A stretch of 64,000 nt of DNA from Cryobacterium levicorallinum (GCF_004402405.1 NZ_SOFE01000008.1:150371-214370), one strand, 5' to 3'; shown: positions 17,302 to 27,430, counted from the stretch's first letter. Numbers and translations: made by a program. Notes: generated by a model not told the origin, from the sequence alone.

Positions 17302-18649
17302 CCGCGGCGCACCTGTGCCCGGCAGAAGTGAGCCAGGCACCAGCAAGCCCGACGCGCGTCAGCGCGACATCGAGTCGGCCTCACCGAGGTTTCCGAAGCC
17401 GCCGGCCCAGGGCCGGATCCTGCCGATCGAAGCTGCGGCCCTCGCCGCTGGGTTCAGCACGGCCCTGCACCGCGCCGGACTTCCCGTGTCGCCCGACCGG
17501 GCGGCCCGGCTGGCCGAGGCGCTCCGCCTCGTCCCCCCGACCGACCGCGCCGCCCTGTACTGGGCCTGCCGGATCGTGTTCGTCTCCCAGCAGCAGCACC
17601 TTGCCCGGTTCGACGCGGTGTTCAGCGCCGTCTTCGACGGTCGACTCGACCCGGCCGAAAGCCGCGGTGATCCCAATGCTCCCCCGGCGATCGGCTCGGA
17701 AACCCGTTCCCAGGCCACCCCGCCGACCAATCGTCCGGCCGCAGCTCCCGAGCCTGGGGCCGATCGCCCGCCGGCCCCATTGCCCGGCACCGACTCGAGC
17801 GACAACGATAACGAGGCCCCGGAGCACGACGCCATCCTCGCCCTGGCCTCGAGCGACGAACACCTGCACAACATGGCATTCGCCGACCTCGCCCCCGACG
17901 AACTCGCCCGCCTGCGCGAGCTCGTTGCCCGCATCGTGCTGTCGACGCCGACCCGCCTGAGCCGCCGCAGGCATCCGTCGCGGCACAGCCGTGACCGGCT
18001 CGATCTGGCCCGCACCGTGCGGTCAGCGCAGCGTACCGGGGGCGATCCGATCGCCCTGCACCACGCCCGCCGCCGGTCGAAGCCGCGCCGACTCGTGCTG
18101 CTCTGCGATGTTTCGGGCTCGATGGAGCCCTACACCCGGGTGTTCCTGTCGCTGCTTCAGGGCGCGGCGTCCGGCGCGCGGGCCGAAGCGTTCGTGTTCT
18201 CCACCCAGCTCACCCGGCTGACCCGTCAGCTCGCGCTCCGCGACCCGGACCAGGCACTCGCGCAGGCGGCCGCCACCGCGACGGACTGGGCCGGCGGTAC
18301 CCGGCTGGCCGCGAGCATCCGTCGATTCATCGACGATTTCGGGCGACGCGGTCTGGCCCGGGGAGCGGTGATCGTGGTGTTCTCGGACGGCTGGGCGCAG
18401 GACGACCCGGTCGACGTCGACGCCCAGATGGCACGCCTGCGCCGACTCGCGCACCGCATCATCTGGGTGAACCCGCGCAAGGTCGCCGTCGACTACCGGC
18501 CGCTCGTCGGCGGAATGGCCGCCGCGCTCCCCTACTGCGACGCCTTCGTCAGCGGCCACAGCTACGCCGCCCTGGCCGAGGTGGCGGCCGCGATTCGCGG
18601 CGACCCGCCAGCATCCGATCAACGAGCAATCTCCCACCAACCGACCTGA
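17294..18649 (+). CDS. coxE: CoxE, VWA-domain partner of CoxD
   Basis: Contains a C-terminal von Willebrand A domain with the metal-ion-dependent adhesion motif DVSGS at residues 272-276 (LLCDVSGSMEPYTRVFLSLL), followed by EAFVFSTQLTRLT and VVFSDGWAQDDP. The N-terminal half has a Pro/Ala-rich low-complexity region (about 110-180). The GTG at 17294 is chosen because it overlaps the coxD stop; a frame further upstream lies wholly inside coxD. With CoxD it forms the MoxR-VWA pair that works on immature CoxL, probably near the membrane. Confidence 0.93.
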   Translation: MPDRGAPVPGRSEPGTSKPDARQRDIESASPRFPKPPAQGRILPIEAAALAAGFSTALHRAGLPVSPDRAARLAEALRLVPPTDRAALYWACRIVFVSQQQHLARFDAVFSAVFDGRLDPAESRGDPNAPPAIGSETRSQATPPTNRPAAAPEPGADRPPAPLPGTDSSDNDNEAPEHDAILALASSDEHLHNMAFADLAPDELARLRELVARIVLSTPTRLSRRRHPSRHSRDRLDLARTVRSAQRTGGDPIALHHARRRSKPRRLVLLCDVSGSMEPYTRVFLSLLQGAASGARAEAFVFSTQLTRLTRQLALRDPDQALAQAAATATDWAGGTRLAASIRRFIDDFGRRGLARGAVIVVFSDGWAQDDPVDVDAQMARLRRLAHRIIWVNPRKVAVDYRPLVGGMAAALPYCDAFVSGHSYAALAEVAAAIRGDPPASDQRAISHQPT

Positions 18650-18668
18650 CCGAGCAGAGGACACCCTG

Positions 18669-19445
18669 ATGCAACTTGACAGCACCTTCACCGTTATCGC
18701 CCCCGTCGACACGGTCTGGGACACCCTGATGGACTTCGAACGTGTCGCCGGGTGTGTGCCGGGCGCTCAGATTCTCAACCAACTCAGCGATGACAACTAC
18801 CAGGTGGGGATGAAGGTCAAGCTTGGCCCGGTCACGATGCAGTACCGCGGGCAGATGAACGTCGACGAGCGCGACGCCGAGGCACACCGGGCCGTATTCT
18901 CCGGCAAGGCTCAGGAGACCCGCGGTCAGGGTACAGCCCAGGCCACGGTCACCCTCGTTCTGGTCGAAACCGACGGTGTCACCCAGGGCACGGTCAGCGC
19001 CGATTTGTCCCTCTCCGGCAAGGCGGCGGCCATGGGCAAGGGCGTCATCAGCAGCGTCACCGAGCAGATGATGGGGCTGTTCGCCGGCAATCTGCAAGAC
19101 CTGATCGAGGGCGGTGCCGCTGCTGATTCCGACGGTGAAGCGGATGCCCCGGCCGCCGATACTCTCCCTAACGTCACGCCGGATGCCCCCGCCCGGCTGC
19201 CCAGCGCCGTGCCGCCGCGCCCAGTGCCACCGCGCGCGGCTCCGGCAGACGGCCATCGCGGGGCGCCCGCTGGTGGGCATCGCGGCGCGCCCTATCGGGC
19301 AGCGCCGGCCCCGAGCCTCGACGCTCTGAGCTTGGTCAAGGGCGTCATTGCCGACCAGTTGAGCGACCCGGTGAAACTTGTGGGTCTGCTGGCCACGGTA
19401 GCGTTCATCGCATACCGAATCGGTCGACGGGCATCCGGCCGTTAG
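18669..19445 (+). CDS. coxG: CoxG, SRPBCC-fold protein with C-terminal membrane anchor
   Basis: The N-terminal 150 residues form a CoxG (SRPBCC/START-like) domain: STFTVIAPVDTVWDTLMDFE, VAGCVPGAQIL, KVKLGPVTMQYRGQM and the family end QMMGLFAGNLQDLI. After a Pro/Ala/Arg-rich linker of about 70 residues with a repeated RGAP unit comes one hydrophobic segment (KLVGLLATVAFIAYRI) and a basic end, so it is predicted to be tail-anchored. CoxG is regarded as the factor that brings CO dehydrogenase to the membrane and links it to the quinone pool; the anchor and pocket-type fold agree. AGAGGA precedes the ATG. Confidence 0.92.
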   Translation: MQLDSTFTVIAPVDTVWDTLMDFERVAGCVPGAQILNQLSDDNYQVGMKVKLGPVTMQYRGQMNVDERDAEAHRAVFSGKAQETRGQGTAQATVTLVLVETDGVTQGTVSADLSLSGKAAAMGKGVISSVTEQMMGLFAGNLQDLIEGGAAADSDGEADAPAADTLPNVTPDAPARLPSAVPPRPVPPRAAPADGHRGAPAGGHRGAPYRAAPAPSLDALSLVKGVIADQLSDPVKLVGLLATVAFIAYRIGRRASGR

Positions 19446-19474
19446 AGTCGACCGACGACAGAAGGGAGCCCGGC

Positions 19475-20701
19475 ATGCGTGAAGTTCTCACTACCCTCTT
19501 CGCTGGCTGGCAGGGCGGCGCGACGGCGGGTCTCGCGACCGTCGTGCGCACCTTCCAGTCGGCACCTCGGCCAGCCGGCGCATCGATGCTGGTCAGCGCC
19601 GACGGCACGGTCGCCGGCTCGGTCTCTGGCGGCTGCGTCGAGGGCGCCGTCTACGAACTGGCCACCCAGGTCGTAGAGGACGGCGTGCCGGTACTCGTGC
19701 GCTACGGCATCAGCGACGACGACGCCTTCGCGGTGGGGCTGACCTGCGGCGGTATCCTCGACGTCTTCATCGAACCCGTCTCCCGCGGGACCTTCGCGCT
19801 GCTCGAGGGGGTGCATGACGATGTGGACGCCGGGCGCCCGGTGGGGGTCGCTACGGTGATCGAGCATCCGGATGTCGGCTGGATCGGCCGCCACCTCGTG
19901 GTGCGGCCGCAGGGATTCGCGGGCGATCTCGGATCGGACCGCGCCAACCACGCCATCGGCGACGACACCCAGGGGTTGCTCGCCGCCGGCCGCAACACGA
20001 CTCTGACCTACGGTCCAGACGGCGAGCGTCGCGGCGAGGGCATGCGGGTGTTCTTCGCGAGCTACGCGCCCAGGCCCCGCATGCTGGTCTTCGGAGCGAT
20101 CGATTTCGCCACCGCTCTGGCCCGGCTCGGAACCTTTCTCGGCTACCGGGTCACGGTCTGCGATGCCCGTGGCGTGTTCGCCACCGCCGCCCGCTTTCCC
20201 GGGGTCGACGAAGTCGTGGTGAGTTGGCCCGACCGCTACCTGCGCGAACAGATCGCGGCCGGCCTCATCGATCCCCGCACGGTCATCTGTGTGCTCACCC
20301 ACGACCCGAAATTCGACGTTCCCCTGCTTGAAGCCGCCCTGCACGGCCCATCGGTGGCGTATATCGGCGCCATGGGATCCCGCCGCACCCACCTCGACCG
20401 GCTGGAACGACTGCGGGCGGTCGGCGTGACAGGTAGCGAGTTGGCCCGGCTGCGCAGTCCGATCGGCCTCGATCTCGGCTCCCGCACGCCGGAGGAGACA
20501 GCGGTCTCGATCGCGGCCGAGATCATCTCCCTGCAGTGGGGCGGGAGCAACGAACCCCTGCACACCCTCGTCGACTCCATCCACGGCGACTCTGTCCACC
20601 ATGACGACCTCGTCGACCCCAACCCGCCACCGCCATCGTCGCCGCCATCGAGTCAAGCTCCGGGGAGCACGTCCATTTCACGAACGGTCCTTCGCGGCTA
20701 G
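19475..20701 (+). CDS. XdhC/CoxI-type molybdenum-cofactor maturation protein
   Basis: Second XdhC family member of the cox cluster (408 residues). The N-terminal domain has ARPAGASMLVSADGTVAGSV then SGGCVEGAVYE with the conserved Cys, and LTCGGILDVFIEP. The C-terminal Rossmann part has MLVFGAIDFATAL, VLTHDPKFDVPLLEAAL, YIGAMGSRRTH and GLDLGSRTPEETAVSI. It probably binds molybdenum cofactor for insertion or sulphuration in CoxL. The last 45 residues are a Pro/Ser-rich tail. GAAGGGAG precedes the ATG. Having two XdhC proteins parallels coxF and coxI of form I clusters. No MocA-type cytidylyltransferase is present here. Confidence 0.9.
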   Translation: MREVLTTLFAGWQGGATAGLATVVRTFQSAPRPAGASMLVSADGTVAGSVSGGCVEGAVYELATQVVEDGVPVLVRYGISDDDAFAVGLTCGGILDVFIEPVSRGTFALLEGVHDDVDAGRPVGVATVIEHPDVGWIGRHLVVRPQGFAGDLGSDRANHAIGDDTQGLLAAGRNTTLTYGPDGERRGEGMRVFFASYAPRPRMLVFGAIDFATALARLGTFLGYRVTVCDARGVFATAARFPGVDEVVVSWPDRYLREQIAAGLIDPRTVICVLTHDPKFDVPLLEAALHGPSVAYIGAMGSRRTHLDRLERLRAVGVTGSELARLRSPIGLDLGSRTPEETAVSIAAEIISLQWGGSNEPLHTLVDSIHGDSVHHDDLVDPNPPPPSSPPSSQAPGSTSISRTVLRG

Positions 20702-20870
20702 CTGTACCGGGCAGCGCGCGCAGTTCGAAGCGCGTGTTACGCGAGGTGCCATCTTTTGCTCTATGGCGTACGTGGGGCGCCACGGGCGGTCGGCGATAGG
20801 CTCGACGGATGGCTCTCGAATCCGCTGTCCCCCCGACTGTCACGCCGAAGAGCGATCGAGATTCTGCCCG

Positions 20871-21602
20871 ATGAGCATTCTGGACGCCGTCAGGTCGGTG
20901 CTGTTCGTACACGCGCACCCCGACGACGAGACCATCGGCACCGGCGGCCTCATCGCGTATCTCGCGAGCCGCGGCATCCGCATCGCCCTGGTTACGGCCA
21001 CCCGCGGTGAACGCGGTGAAGTCGTCGCGGGGCCGCTCGCGGCGCTCGTCGGCACTGCCGCCCTGGCCGAGGAACGCGAGCGCGAACTCGAGCGCGCCGC
21101 CCGGACGCTCGGCATCAACGAGGGATTCTGGCTCGGCGAGGCACCGGCCCGCGCGCCCGGGCTCGCGCCGCGCCACTACCGCGACTCCGGTATGGAGTGG
21201 ATCCGCCCCGGCCTGGCCGGCCCTGCCGCCGATTCCGCAGCGGATGCCCTCGCCCGAGCTCCGCTCGCCGAGGTCACCACCGACCTCGTCGCCGTTCTCC
21301 AGCACGTGCAACCGAGCCTGGTCATCAGCTACGACCGAACCGGCGGCTACGGCCACCCGGACCACGTCCGCGTACACGACGCCGCCCTCGCCGCCAGCCG
21401 AGCACTCGCCATCCCCTACGCCGAGATTCTCCACTCCCCCACAGAGGATACGGAATGGTTCGACCTCGACGCCTATCGCGCCACCGTCGTGGCCGCCCTC
21501 CGCTGCCATGCCAGCCAGCTCAGTGTCGACGGCGACTTCATCGTGCACTCCGGCGGCCAGCGCGAACCCATCCGCCCGTCGGTCGGCCTGCGCCTGCGCT
21601 GA
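20871..21602 (+). CDS. PIG-L family deacetylase
   Basis: Zn-dependent LmbE/PIG-L deacetylase of 243 residues; relatives deacetylate N-acetylglucosaminyl conjugates such as mycothiol precursors. Metal ligands are visible in AHPDDETIG (HPDDE motif, about 15-22) and in YGHPDHVRVHDAA (the distal HxxH site, about 157-168). GERGE after the second strand is also typical. The ATG at 20871 is chosen since the protein then starts just before the first core strand (VRSVLFVHAHPDD). The 170 bases before it hold no gene that I can support. Its substrate cannot be read from the sequence. Confidence 0.9.
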   Translation: MSILDAVRSVLFVHAHPDDETIGTGGLIAYLASRGIRIALVTATRGERGEVVAGPLAALVGTAALAEERERELERAARTLGINEGFWLGEAPARAPGLAPRHYRDSGMEWIRPGLAGPAADSAADALARAPLAEVTTDLVAVLQHVQPSLVISYDRTGGYGHPDHVRVHDAALAASRALAIPYAEILHSPTEDTEWFDLDAYRATVVAALRCHASQLSVDGDFIVHSGGQREPIRPSVGLRLR

Positions 21603-21625
21603 CCATAGCATCCGCTTAAACCAAA

Positions 21626-21650
21626 TGAGGCCGCCCAATGGGCGGCCTCA
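21626..21650. terminator. Bidirectional terminator hairpin between the PIG-L gene and ssrA
   Basis: TGAGGCCGCCC-AAT-GGGCGGCCTCA is a perfect 11-base stem with a three-base loop between convergent transcripts. T-runs are lacking, but the position 24 bases after the PIG-L stop and 30 bases beyond the tmRNA end fits termination in both directions. Confidence 0.75.
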
Positions 21651-21679
21651 GGATCGGTAACAGCGTGTGACAGAACCGG

Positions 21680-22054
21680 TGGTGGAGATGCGGGGAATTG
21701 AACCCCGGTCCACTGCTGTGGTCATATGCCTTCTACGGGTGTATCCAGTGAAATCGCTTTCTCGGCCCCGGAATTTGCCACTGGCATCTACTCCGACAGG
21801 CCCAGCCTTCGTTTAAGTCCCTCTACACCCCGTGGCTCAATGTAGAAGCAATCTCTCTAAATGGCGTCAGGATCCGGGTAGAGAGCATTCCCGGTCTGGC
21901 GGACTTCTTTAGTGCTTTCGCTTAGGCAGCGAGAGCGAAGTCAGTGCGCTTTGAATTGGCACTTATTGTTTTGCAGAGATCGTTTACGAGATAACCCTGC
22001 ATCCTCGACCCGCTTCTCACAATTGCGCAAACAATGTCGAAACCGATCATCCCC
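21680..22054 (-). ncRNA. ssrA: Transfer-messenger RNA (tmRNA)
   Basis: Rescues stalled ribosomes together with SmpB. The tRNA-like ends pair: 5' GGGGATG at 22054 with 3' CATCTCC, followed by A and an encoded CCA at 21680-21682; the T-arm reads GGTTCAATTCC. The tag frame (21922-21960, minus strand) encodes ANSKRTDFALAA and ends in TAA, with the expected LAA-type degron. The total of about 375 bases is normal for a one-piece tmRNA. smpB lies 117 bases upstream on the same strand. Confidence 0.97.
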
Positions 22055-22170
22055 CTACACATCACACGCTTTCCAAATGAAAGCTCATGCGATGGGTTCG
22101 TGTCACACGCTGTTGAGTTACCAATCTGCACCAGTTTCGGTGCAGCCCTCCATACTACTACAGAAGTTGC

Positions 22171-22647
22171 CTAGTCGCCGAGGTGGCGCTGCGCCGACAT
22201 CGCGCGGTCCGATTCGCGCTTGTCGGTGCGTTCCCGCAGAGTCTGACGCTTGTCGTACTCTTTCTTACCCTTGGCGACGGCGATCTCAACCTTGGCCCGA
22301 CCATCCGCGAAGTAAATCCGCAGCGGAATGAGCGTGTAACCGCCCTCCTTGGTCTTGTGGCTGATTTTAATGATCTCCTTCTTGTGCAGCAGGAGTTTGC
22401 GCTTGCGGCGCGGCGGGTGATTGGTCCACGAGCCGCCGGAATACTCCGGAATGTGCACCGCATCCAGCCAGGCCTCGCCGCCCTCGATGAAGGCGTAGCC
22501 GTCAACCAAGGTGGCCCGGCCCGCGCGCAGCGACTTGACCTCGGTGCCGCTCAGGACCATTCCGGCCTCGTAGGTGTCACTAATGAGGTAGTCATGTCGG
22601 GCCTTGCGGTTGGTCGCCACGACCTTTTCGCCACGTTCCCTGGGCAT
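22171..22647 (-). CDS. smpB: SsrA-binding protein SmpB
   Basis: Small basic oligonucleotide-binding-fold protein that delivers tmRNA to stalled ribosomes. Family signatures are [50 protein letters not shown] and the C-terminal [20 protein letters not shown] that inserts into the mRNA channel. Its 158 residues match the family. It lies between ftsX and ssrA in the usual actinobacterial order. Confidence 0.98.
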   Translation of the reverse strand: MPRERGEKVVATNRKARHDYLISDTYEAGMVLSGTEVKSLRAGRATLVDGYAFIEGGEAWLDAVHIPEYSGGSWTNHPPRRKRKLLLHKKEIIKISHKTKEGGYTLIPLRIYFADGRAKVEIAVAKGKKEYDKRQTLRERTDKRESDRAMSAQRHLGD

Positions 22648-22760
22648 GTGCTCACCTCAATTCTTATTCGTCAAGTGGATGCCGCCGAAAGATCCGTCAG
22701 ACAGCCCACCAGTCTACCGGCCCCGCGCCTGGTCGTTGCGCGCGGGCATCCGCTTGACGC

Positions 22761-23675
22761 TTAGACCTTGAGGTAGCGGGTGATCGCGAAGTTGGCCGAG
22801 AACGCGGCGAGCACCGCGCCGACCACCAGCAGGATGGGCACCACAACGAGCGCATCATCCATACCGACCAGGGCAAAGCCGGTGAGTCTGGCCCCGAGAT
22901 AGCCCTGCACGAAGAAGTACACCAGCGCCACAATCGCGCCGCCGGCGAGCAGCGAGCCGAGCAGCGCCGCGAAGACGCCCTCGAGAATGAACGGCGTTTG
23001 AATGAACCGGTTGCTCGCGCCGACCAGTCGCATAATGCCGAGTTCGCGGCGTCTCGAGAACGCCGACAAACGGATGGTCGTGGCGATCAGCAGCGCCGCT
23101 GCGATCAGCATCAACCCGGCAATGCCGATGGCGGTGTAGCTCGCGACGTTGAGTACCGAGAAAATCTGGTCCAGGTATTTGCGCTGGTCAGCGACGTTTT
23201 CTACGCCGGCCACCCCGGACAAGCTCTCGACCAGCACGGCGGACTGGGACGGGTCCTGGAGGTTGACCCAGAAGGTCTGGTTCAACTGATCCGCGGTCAC
23301 GTAATCGGCCACCGGGTTGCCGGCGAACTGCTTCTTGAAGTTCTCGAAGGCCTGCTCGTGCGTCTCGAAATAGTAGGTGTCGACGAACGGCGCCAGGGTC
23401 GGCGATTCGAGCTGGGCCTCGACGGCTGCGATCTGCTCTGCCGAGGCGTCGCCGCCGGTGCAGGTTTCGCCCGGCGAGATGTCGGAGCACATGTAGATAC
23501 CGACCTGCGCCTTGTCGTACCAGAAGTTCTTCATCTGGCCGATCTGCATCTGCATCAGTACGGCCGCGCCGACGAAGGTCAGCGAGATGAAAGTCACGAG
23601 TACCACGGAGACGACCATGGATGCGTTGCGTCGCAGACCGTTCGCGGCCTCGGAGAGCACCAGTCCGAGCCTCAT
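22761..23675 (-). CDS. ftsX: Cell-division protein FtsX
   Basis: Membrane partner of FtsE that controls peptidoglycan hydrolases at the septum. It has the FtsX layout: one helix near the N-terminus ([20 protein letters not shown]), a large extracellular loop (about 45-165) with a Cys pair in [11 protein letters not shown], then three helices near the C-terminus with [19 protein letters not shown] between the first and second of them. The ATG overlaps the ftsE stop by four bases. Confidence 0.96.
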   Translation of the reverse strand: MRLGLVLSEAANGLRRNASMVVSVVLVTFISLTFVGAAVLMQMQIGQMKNFWYDKAQVGIYMCSDISPGETCTGGDASAEQIAAVEAQLESPTLAPFVDTYYFETHEQAFENFKKQFAGNPVADYVTADQLNQTFWVNLQDPSQSAVLVESLSGVAGVENVADQRKYLDQIFSVLNVASYTAIGIAGLMLIAAALLIATTIRLSAFSRRRELGIMRLVGASNRFIQTPFILEGVFAALLGSLLAGGAIVALVYFFVQGYLGARLTGFALVGMDDALVVVPILLVVGAVLAAFSANFAITRYLKV

Positions 23676-24766
23676 CGGTTGGGCCCCACGTTCTGTTCGC
23701 CGGTTTGGTCGGGTTTCTCGCCCGGCGCCCGCAGGCCGAGTTTCTCGGCGAGGGTGAGCTGTTCGGGGGCGTCGTTCGGGGCGACCGGAAGAACCGGGCG
23801 CGCCATCGATGGCGTGGCCACGGCGGGACCGGCCTCCTCTGCAGCAGGAGATTCGGCCGCAGGAGCCGACTCAAACGGTGTCGGAACAACCGACGCGGCC
23901 GCCGCTGCAACCGCAGCTGCCGCCGCCTGGTGCAGGGACACGGAGGTTTCGGGAACCGGCGCCGACGGATGCGTCAACGAGGGTTGAGCCGCGGCCCGCG
24001 CTGCGACGGCGGCCGACGCGACCGGCACGGGGTCGCTCGCTGCGGCATCCGCTTCAGACGACGGCACGATGGTCGGGATGGACGCGGTGGCGTAGCCGCC
24101 CTGGCGTTCATCCCGCACGATCTCGCCGTTGACCAGTTCGATCACGCGGCGCTGCATCTTGTCCACGATGCCGGCCTCGTGGGTGGCCATGATCACGGTG
24201 GTGCCGCCCGCGTTGATGCTCGCGAGCAGTGCCATGATTTCGGCGCTCGTGGTGGGGTCGAGGTTTCCGGTGGGCTCATCGGCCAGCAGAATCTGGGGCT
24301 TGTTCACGATGGCGCGGGCAATGGCCACGCGCTGCTGCTCACCACCGGAGAGTTCGTGCGGCAGGCGCTGGGCCTTCTCGGCCAGGCCGACCATCTTCAG
24401 GGTGTCGGGCACGGCTTCCTGAATGAAGCCACGGCTCTTGCCGATGACCTGCAGGCTGAACGCGACATTGTCGAAGACCGTCTTGTTCGGCAACAGCCGA
24501 AAGTCCTGAAAGACCACGCCCATGTTGCGGCGAAAGTAGGGCACCTTGCGGTTGGAGATCGAGCGCAGGTCTTGCCCGAGCACGTGGATGCTGCCGCTGG
24601 TCGGCTTCTCCTCCTTGAGCACGAGCCGCAGACAGCTCGATTTGCCCGATCCGGAGGCGCCGACCAGAAAGACGAATTCGCCTCGCAAAATCTCGACGTC
24701 GATCGAGTTCAGGGCCGGCCGAGAGGTGCCGGGATACTTCTTGGTTATGTGATCAAAGCGGATCAT
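23672..24766 (-). CDS. ftsE: Cell-division ATP-binding protein FtsE with long C-terminal extension
   Basis: ABC-type ATPase. Residues of about 1-225 carry the full nucleotide site: Walker [10 protein letters not shown], the Q-loop FQDFRLL, signature [14 protein letters not shown] and Walker [14 protein letters not shown], ending with the H-loop MATHEAG. Standard FtsE stops near residue 230, but this one continues for about 135 Ala/Pro/Val-rich residues, probably disordered. The extension is in the same frame with no sign of a fused gene, and it ends close to the ftsX start. Confidence 0.95.
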   Translation of the reverse strand: MIRFDHITKKYPGTSRPALNSIDVEILRGEFVFLVGASGSGKSSCLRLVLKEEKPTSGSIHVLGQDLRSISNRKVPYFRRNMGVVFQDFRLLPNKTVFDNVAFSLQVIGKSRGFIQEAVPDTLKMVGLAEKAQRLPHELSGGEQQRVAIARAIVNKPQILLADEPTGNLDPTTSAEIMALLASINAGGTTVIMATHEAGIVDKMQRRVIELVNGEIVRDERQGGYATASIPTIVPSSEADAAASDPVPVASAAVAARAAAQPSLTHPSAPVPETSVSLHQAAAAAVAAAAASVVPTPFESAPAAESPAAEEAGPAVATPSMARPVLPVAPNDAPEQLTLAEKLGLRAPGEKPDQTGEQNVGPNR

Positions 24767-24842
24767 AGCTCTTAGAGCCTAGGCACCCGCTGGCGTTTTC
24801 CCTACTGCGACATACCCGAGAGGGGGAAGGCTCAGCATCCGT

Positions 24843-25955
24843 TTAGTCTTCGGGGGCTTTCTTGCGCCAGCGGATGCCGGCCGAAATGAAACCGTCCAGG
24901 TCACCATCGAAGACGTTGCTGGGGTTGTTCACCTCGTACTCGGTGCGCAGGTCCTTGACCATTTGGTAGGGCGCGAGCACGTAGCTGCGCATCTGGTCGC
25001 CCCAGCTCGCGGTGATGTTGCCGGCGAGCTCTTTCTTGGTCGCGGCCTCTTTCTCGCGCTCGAGTACCAGCAGCCGGGACTGCAGCACGCGCATGGCGGC
25101 GGCCCGGTTCTGAATCTGGCTCTTCTCGTTTTGGCAGCTCACCACGGTGCCGGTGGGCAGGTGGGTGATGCGCACGGCGGAGTCGGTGGTGTTGACCGAC
25201 TGGCCGCCAGGGCCGCTCGAGCGGAAGACATCCACTCGAATATCGCCGTCGGGCACCTCTATAGACTCGGTCTGTTCGATCAAAGGCACCACCTCGACCG
25301 CGGCGAATGAGGTCTGGCGCTTGCCGGCCGAGTTGAACGGGCTCATCCGTACCAGGCGGTGGGTTCCGGCCTCGACGCTGAGCGTGCCGAAGGCGTAGGC
25401 GGCATCGACCTCGAAGGTCGCGCTCTTGATGCCGGCTTCTTCGGCGTAGCTGATGTCGAGCACGGTCGTGCGGTAGTCGTGCTGTTCGGCGTAGCGCAGG
25501 TACATGCGCAGCAACATTTCGGCGAAGTCGGCGGCATCCACTCCCCCGGCGCCGGCGCGAATGGTGATGACGGCGTTGCGTTCGTCGAATTCGCCGTTGA
25601 GCAGGGTCTGCACTTCGAGCTCGCCGAGCAGCTTCTGCAGGCTGACGAGTTCGACGCCGGCCTCGTCGGCCAGTTCCTGGTCACCCTGGCCGTCATTGGC
25701 CATCTCCACGAGCACCTCGAGGTCATCGAGGCGGACTTCGATGCTTTCGATGCGGGCCAGTTGCGACTGCCGGTGGCTGAGGTCGCTCGTCACCTTCTGG
25801 GCGTGCTCGGTGTCGTCCCACAAGTCGGGCATACCGGCCTCGCCGCTGAGGTCGTCAATCTCCGCGCGCAGTCGATCAATGTCGATCACCGAGCGGATGT
25901 CGCCAAACGTGGTCCGCAGCGCGGCGATCTGTACTGAGAAATCCAAGTCAATCAT
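24843..25955 (-). CDS. prfB: Peptide chain release factor 2
   Basis: Recognises UGA and UAA stop codons. The tripeptide anticodon equivalent SPF ([15 protein letters not shown]) and the peptidyl-hydrolysis motif GGQ ([18 protein letters not shown]) are intact. The 370-residue frame is uninterrupted from the ATG at 25955, so the programmed +1 frameshift that controls RF2 in E. coli is absent here. It heads the leftward prfB-ftsE-ftsX-smpB-ssrA series, the usual order in this group. Confidence 0.97.
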   Translation of the reverse strand: MIDLDFSVQIAALRTTFGDIRSVIDIDRLRAEIDDLSGEAGMPDLWDDTEHAQKVTSDLSHRQSQLARIESIEVRLDDLEVLVEMANDGQGDQELADEAGVELVSLQKLLGELEVQTLLNGEFDERNAVITIRAGAGGVDAADFAEMLLRMYLRYAEQHDYRTTVLDISYAEEAGIKSATFEVDAAYAFGTLSVEAGTHRLVRMSPFNSAGKRQTSFAAVEVVPLIEQTESIEVPDGDIRVDVFRSSGPGGQSVNTTDSAVRITHLPTGTVVSCQNEKSQIQNRAAAMRVLQSRLLVLEREKEAATKKELAGNITASWGDQMRSYVLAPYQMVKDLRTEYEVNNPSNVFDGDLDGFISAGIRWRKKAPED

Positions 25956-26038
25956 GTTCTGTTCAGCCTACCGGGCGAAGGCGCGGTGCTGCCGAGCTGG
26001 TGGGCGCACCACTCGAACAGCACTCCGGAAAACACGGT

Positions 26039-26121
26039 CGGGATCGCACGTGCCGGATTACAGGGGCGGGATCGTACGGGTCTGAGCAGCACGGGTCGGG
26101 ATAGCACGGTCGGGATTGCAC
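26039..26121. repeat. Four CGGGATNG(C/T)AC iterons between prfB and an MFS gene
   Basis: CGGGATCGCAC (26039), CGGGATCGTAC (26067), CGGGATAGCAC (26097) and CGGGATTGCAC (26111) all point the same way, at intervals of 28, 30 and 14 bases. They occupy the divergent promoter region just before the MFS start at 26141. They may be a binding array for a regulator or a decayed tandem repeat. Confidence 0.6.
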
Positions 26122-26140
26122 TGCGAGTAGCATCGAACCG

Positions 26141-27430
26141 ATGAGCAACCACGAGCGCCCCTTCAGCCTGCGCTCGGTCGCCCTGGTCGCGTTCCTACCG
26201 ACCCTGCTGTTCTCGATCGGCGAGGGCGCGATTATCCCGCTGATTCCCCTGGTTGCGACTGACCTCGGTGCCTCCCTGGCCATTGCCGGTGTGATTGCAG
26301 CGATGGTCATGCTCGGTGAGCTGGTCGGCGATATTCCCAGCGGCTGGATCGTCTCGCGCATCGGGGAACGGAACGCGATGATCTGGGCATCCGCTCTCAC
26401 CATCGGTGCAGTGATCGTCTGCATTGTCGCTCCCAACCCACTCGTGCTCGGTCTCGGCATTTTTCTGGTGGGCCTCGCCACAGCCATTTTTGCGCTCGCC
26501 CGGCATGCCTTCATGACCAACTATGTGCCGCTGGTCTACCGGGCCCGCGCGCTGTCGACCCTCGGCGGCGTGTTTCGAGCCGGCTGGTTTGTCGGCCCCT
26601 TTCTCTCGGCCGGCCTGATTCACCTCACCGGTGGTACGCAGGCCGTGTTTTGGGTGTTCATCATCTGCTGCGTCGCCGCATCAGCGACGCTGCTGTTGTT
26701 GCCAGACCCGTCGAAAACCTTTGCCACTCCCTCCGCTGATACGACCATATTCGACGCCACCGACACGAGCACCGGCGCGATCAGCAGCACCGGAACGGCG
26801 CGACCGGCCGTGCCGGTGCAGGGATTGTTCCAGACCATTTGGAGTCACCGCGGAGTGCTTTTGCGGCTCGGTACGGGCGCCGGTCTGATCGGTGCGATGC
26901 GGGCCAGCCGCACGGTGATGCTGCCACTCTGGGCGGTCAGTATCGGCATCAGCGCCCCCGACACGGCGTTGATCATCGGCATCGCCGGCGGCATCGACTT
27001 CGCCCTGTTCTATGTCAGCGGCCAGATCATGGACCGGTTCGGCCGCATCTGGAGCGCGCTGCCCTCGATGATCGGCCTCGGTGCCGGCCACCTGGCACTC
27101 GCGTTCACCCACGACCTGCCGAGCAACGTGGGGTGGTTCATCGGCGTGGCCATGTTCCTCTCGCTCGCCAACGGGGTCGGCAGCGGCCTGCTGATGACGC
27201 TCGGCGCCGACCTCGCTCCGCGGCCGAATCCCGCACCGTTCCTGGGCGCCTGGCGGTTCACTGCCGACTTCGGCAGTGCCGCAGCTCCCCTGGCGGTCGC
27301 CGGCATCACCGCCCTGGTCTCGCTCTCGGTCGCCAGCGGCGTCATGGGGGCAATTGGCCTCTGCGGCGCGGTGCTGCTGCGCCGCTACATTCCGCGCTAC
27401 GCCCCGCATCGCCCCGGCCGCCTGCTCTGA
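26141..27430 (+). CDS. Major facilitator superfamily transporter
   Basis: A 429-residue protein with twelve predicted helices in two halves, separated by a Thr/Ser-rich central loop (about 185-225). The half-signature [19 protein letters not shown] between helices 2 and 3 is the MFS G-x3-D-x-G-R-R loop in variant form, and [21 protein letters not shown] spacing recurs in the second half ([14 protein letters not shown]). It resembles drug/metabolite efflux MFS proteins of actinobacteria. Substrate unknown. Iterons directly upstream may regulate it. Confidence 0.85.
   Translation: MSNHERPFSLRSVALVAFLPTLLFSIGEGAIIPLIPLVATDLGASLAIAGVIAAMVMLGELVGDIPSGWIVSRIGERNAMIWASALTIGAVIVCIVAPNPLVLGLGIFLVGLATAIFALARHAFMTNYVPLVYRARALSTLGGVFRAGWFVGPFLSAGLIHLTGGTQAVFWVFIICCVAASATLLLLPDPSKTFATPSADTTIFDATDTSTGAISSTGTARPAVPVQGLFQTIWSHRGVLLRLGTGAGLIGAMRASRTVMLPLWAVSIGISAPDTALIIGIAGGIDFALFYVSGQIMDRFGRIWSALPSMIGLGAGHLALAFTHDLPSNVGWFIGVAMFLSLANGVGSGLLMTLGADLAPRPNPAPFLGAWRFTADFGSAAAPLAVAGITALVSLSVASGVMGAIGLCGAVLLRRYIPRYAPHRPGRLL

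Noticed and set aside
24843..25955. Programmed frameshift in prfB
   Set aside because: The frame is continuous from the ATG; no slippery CTTTGA near codon 25.
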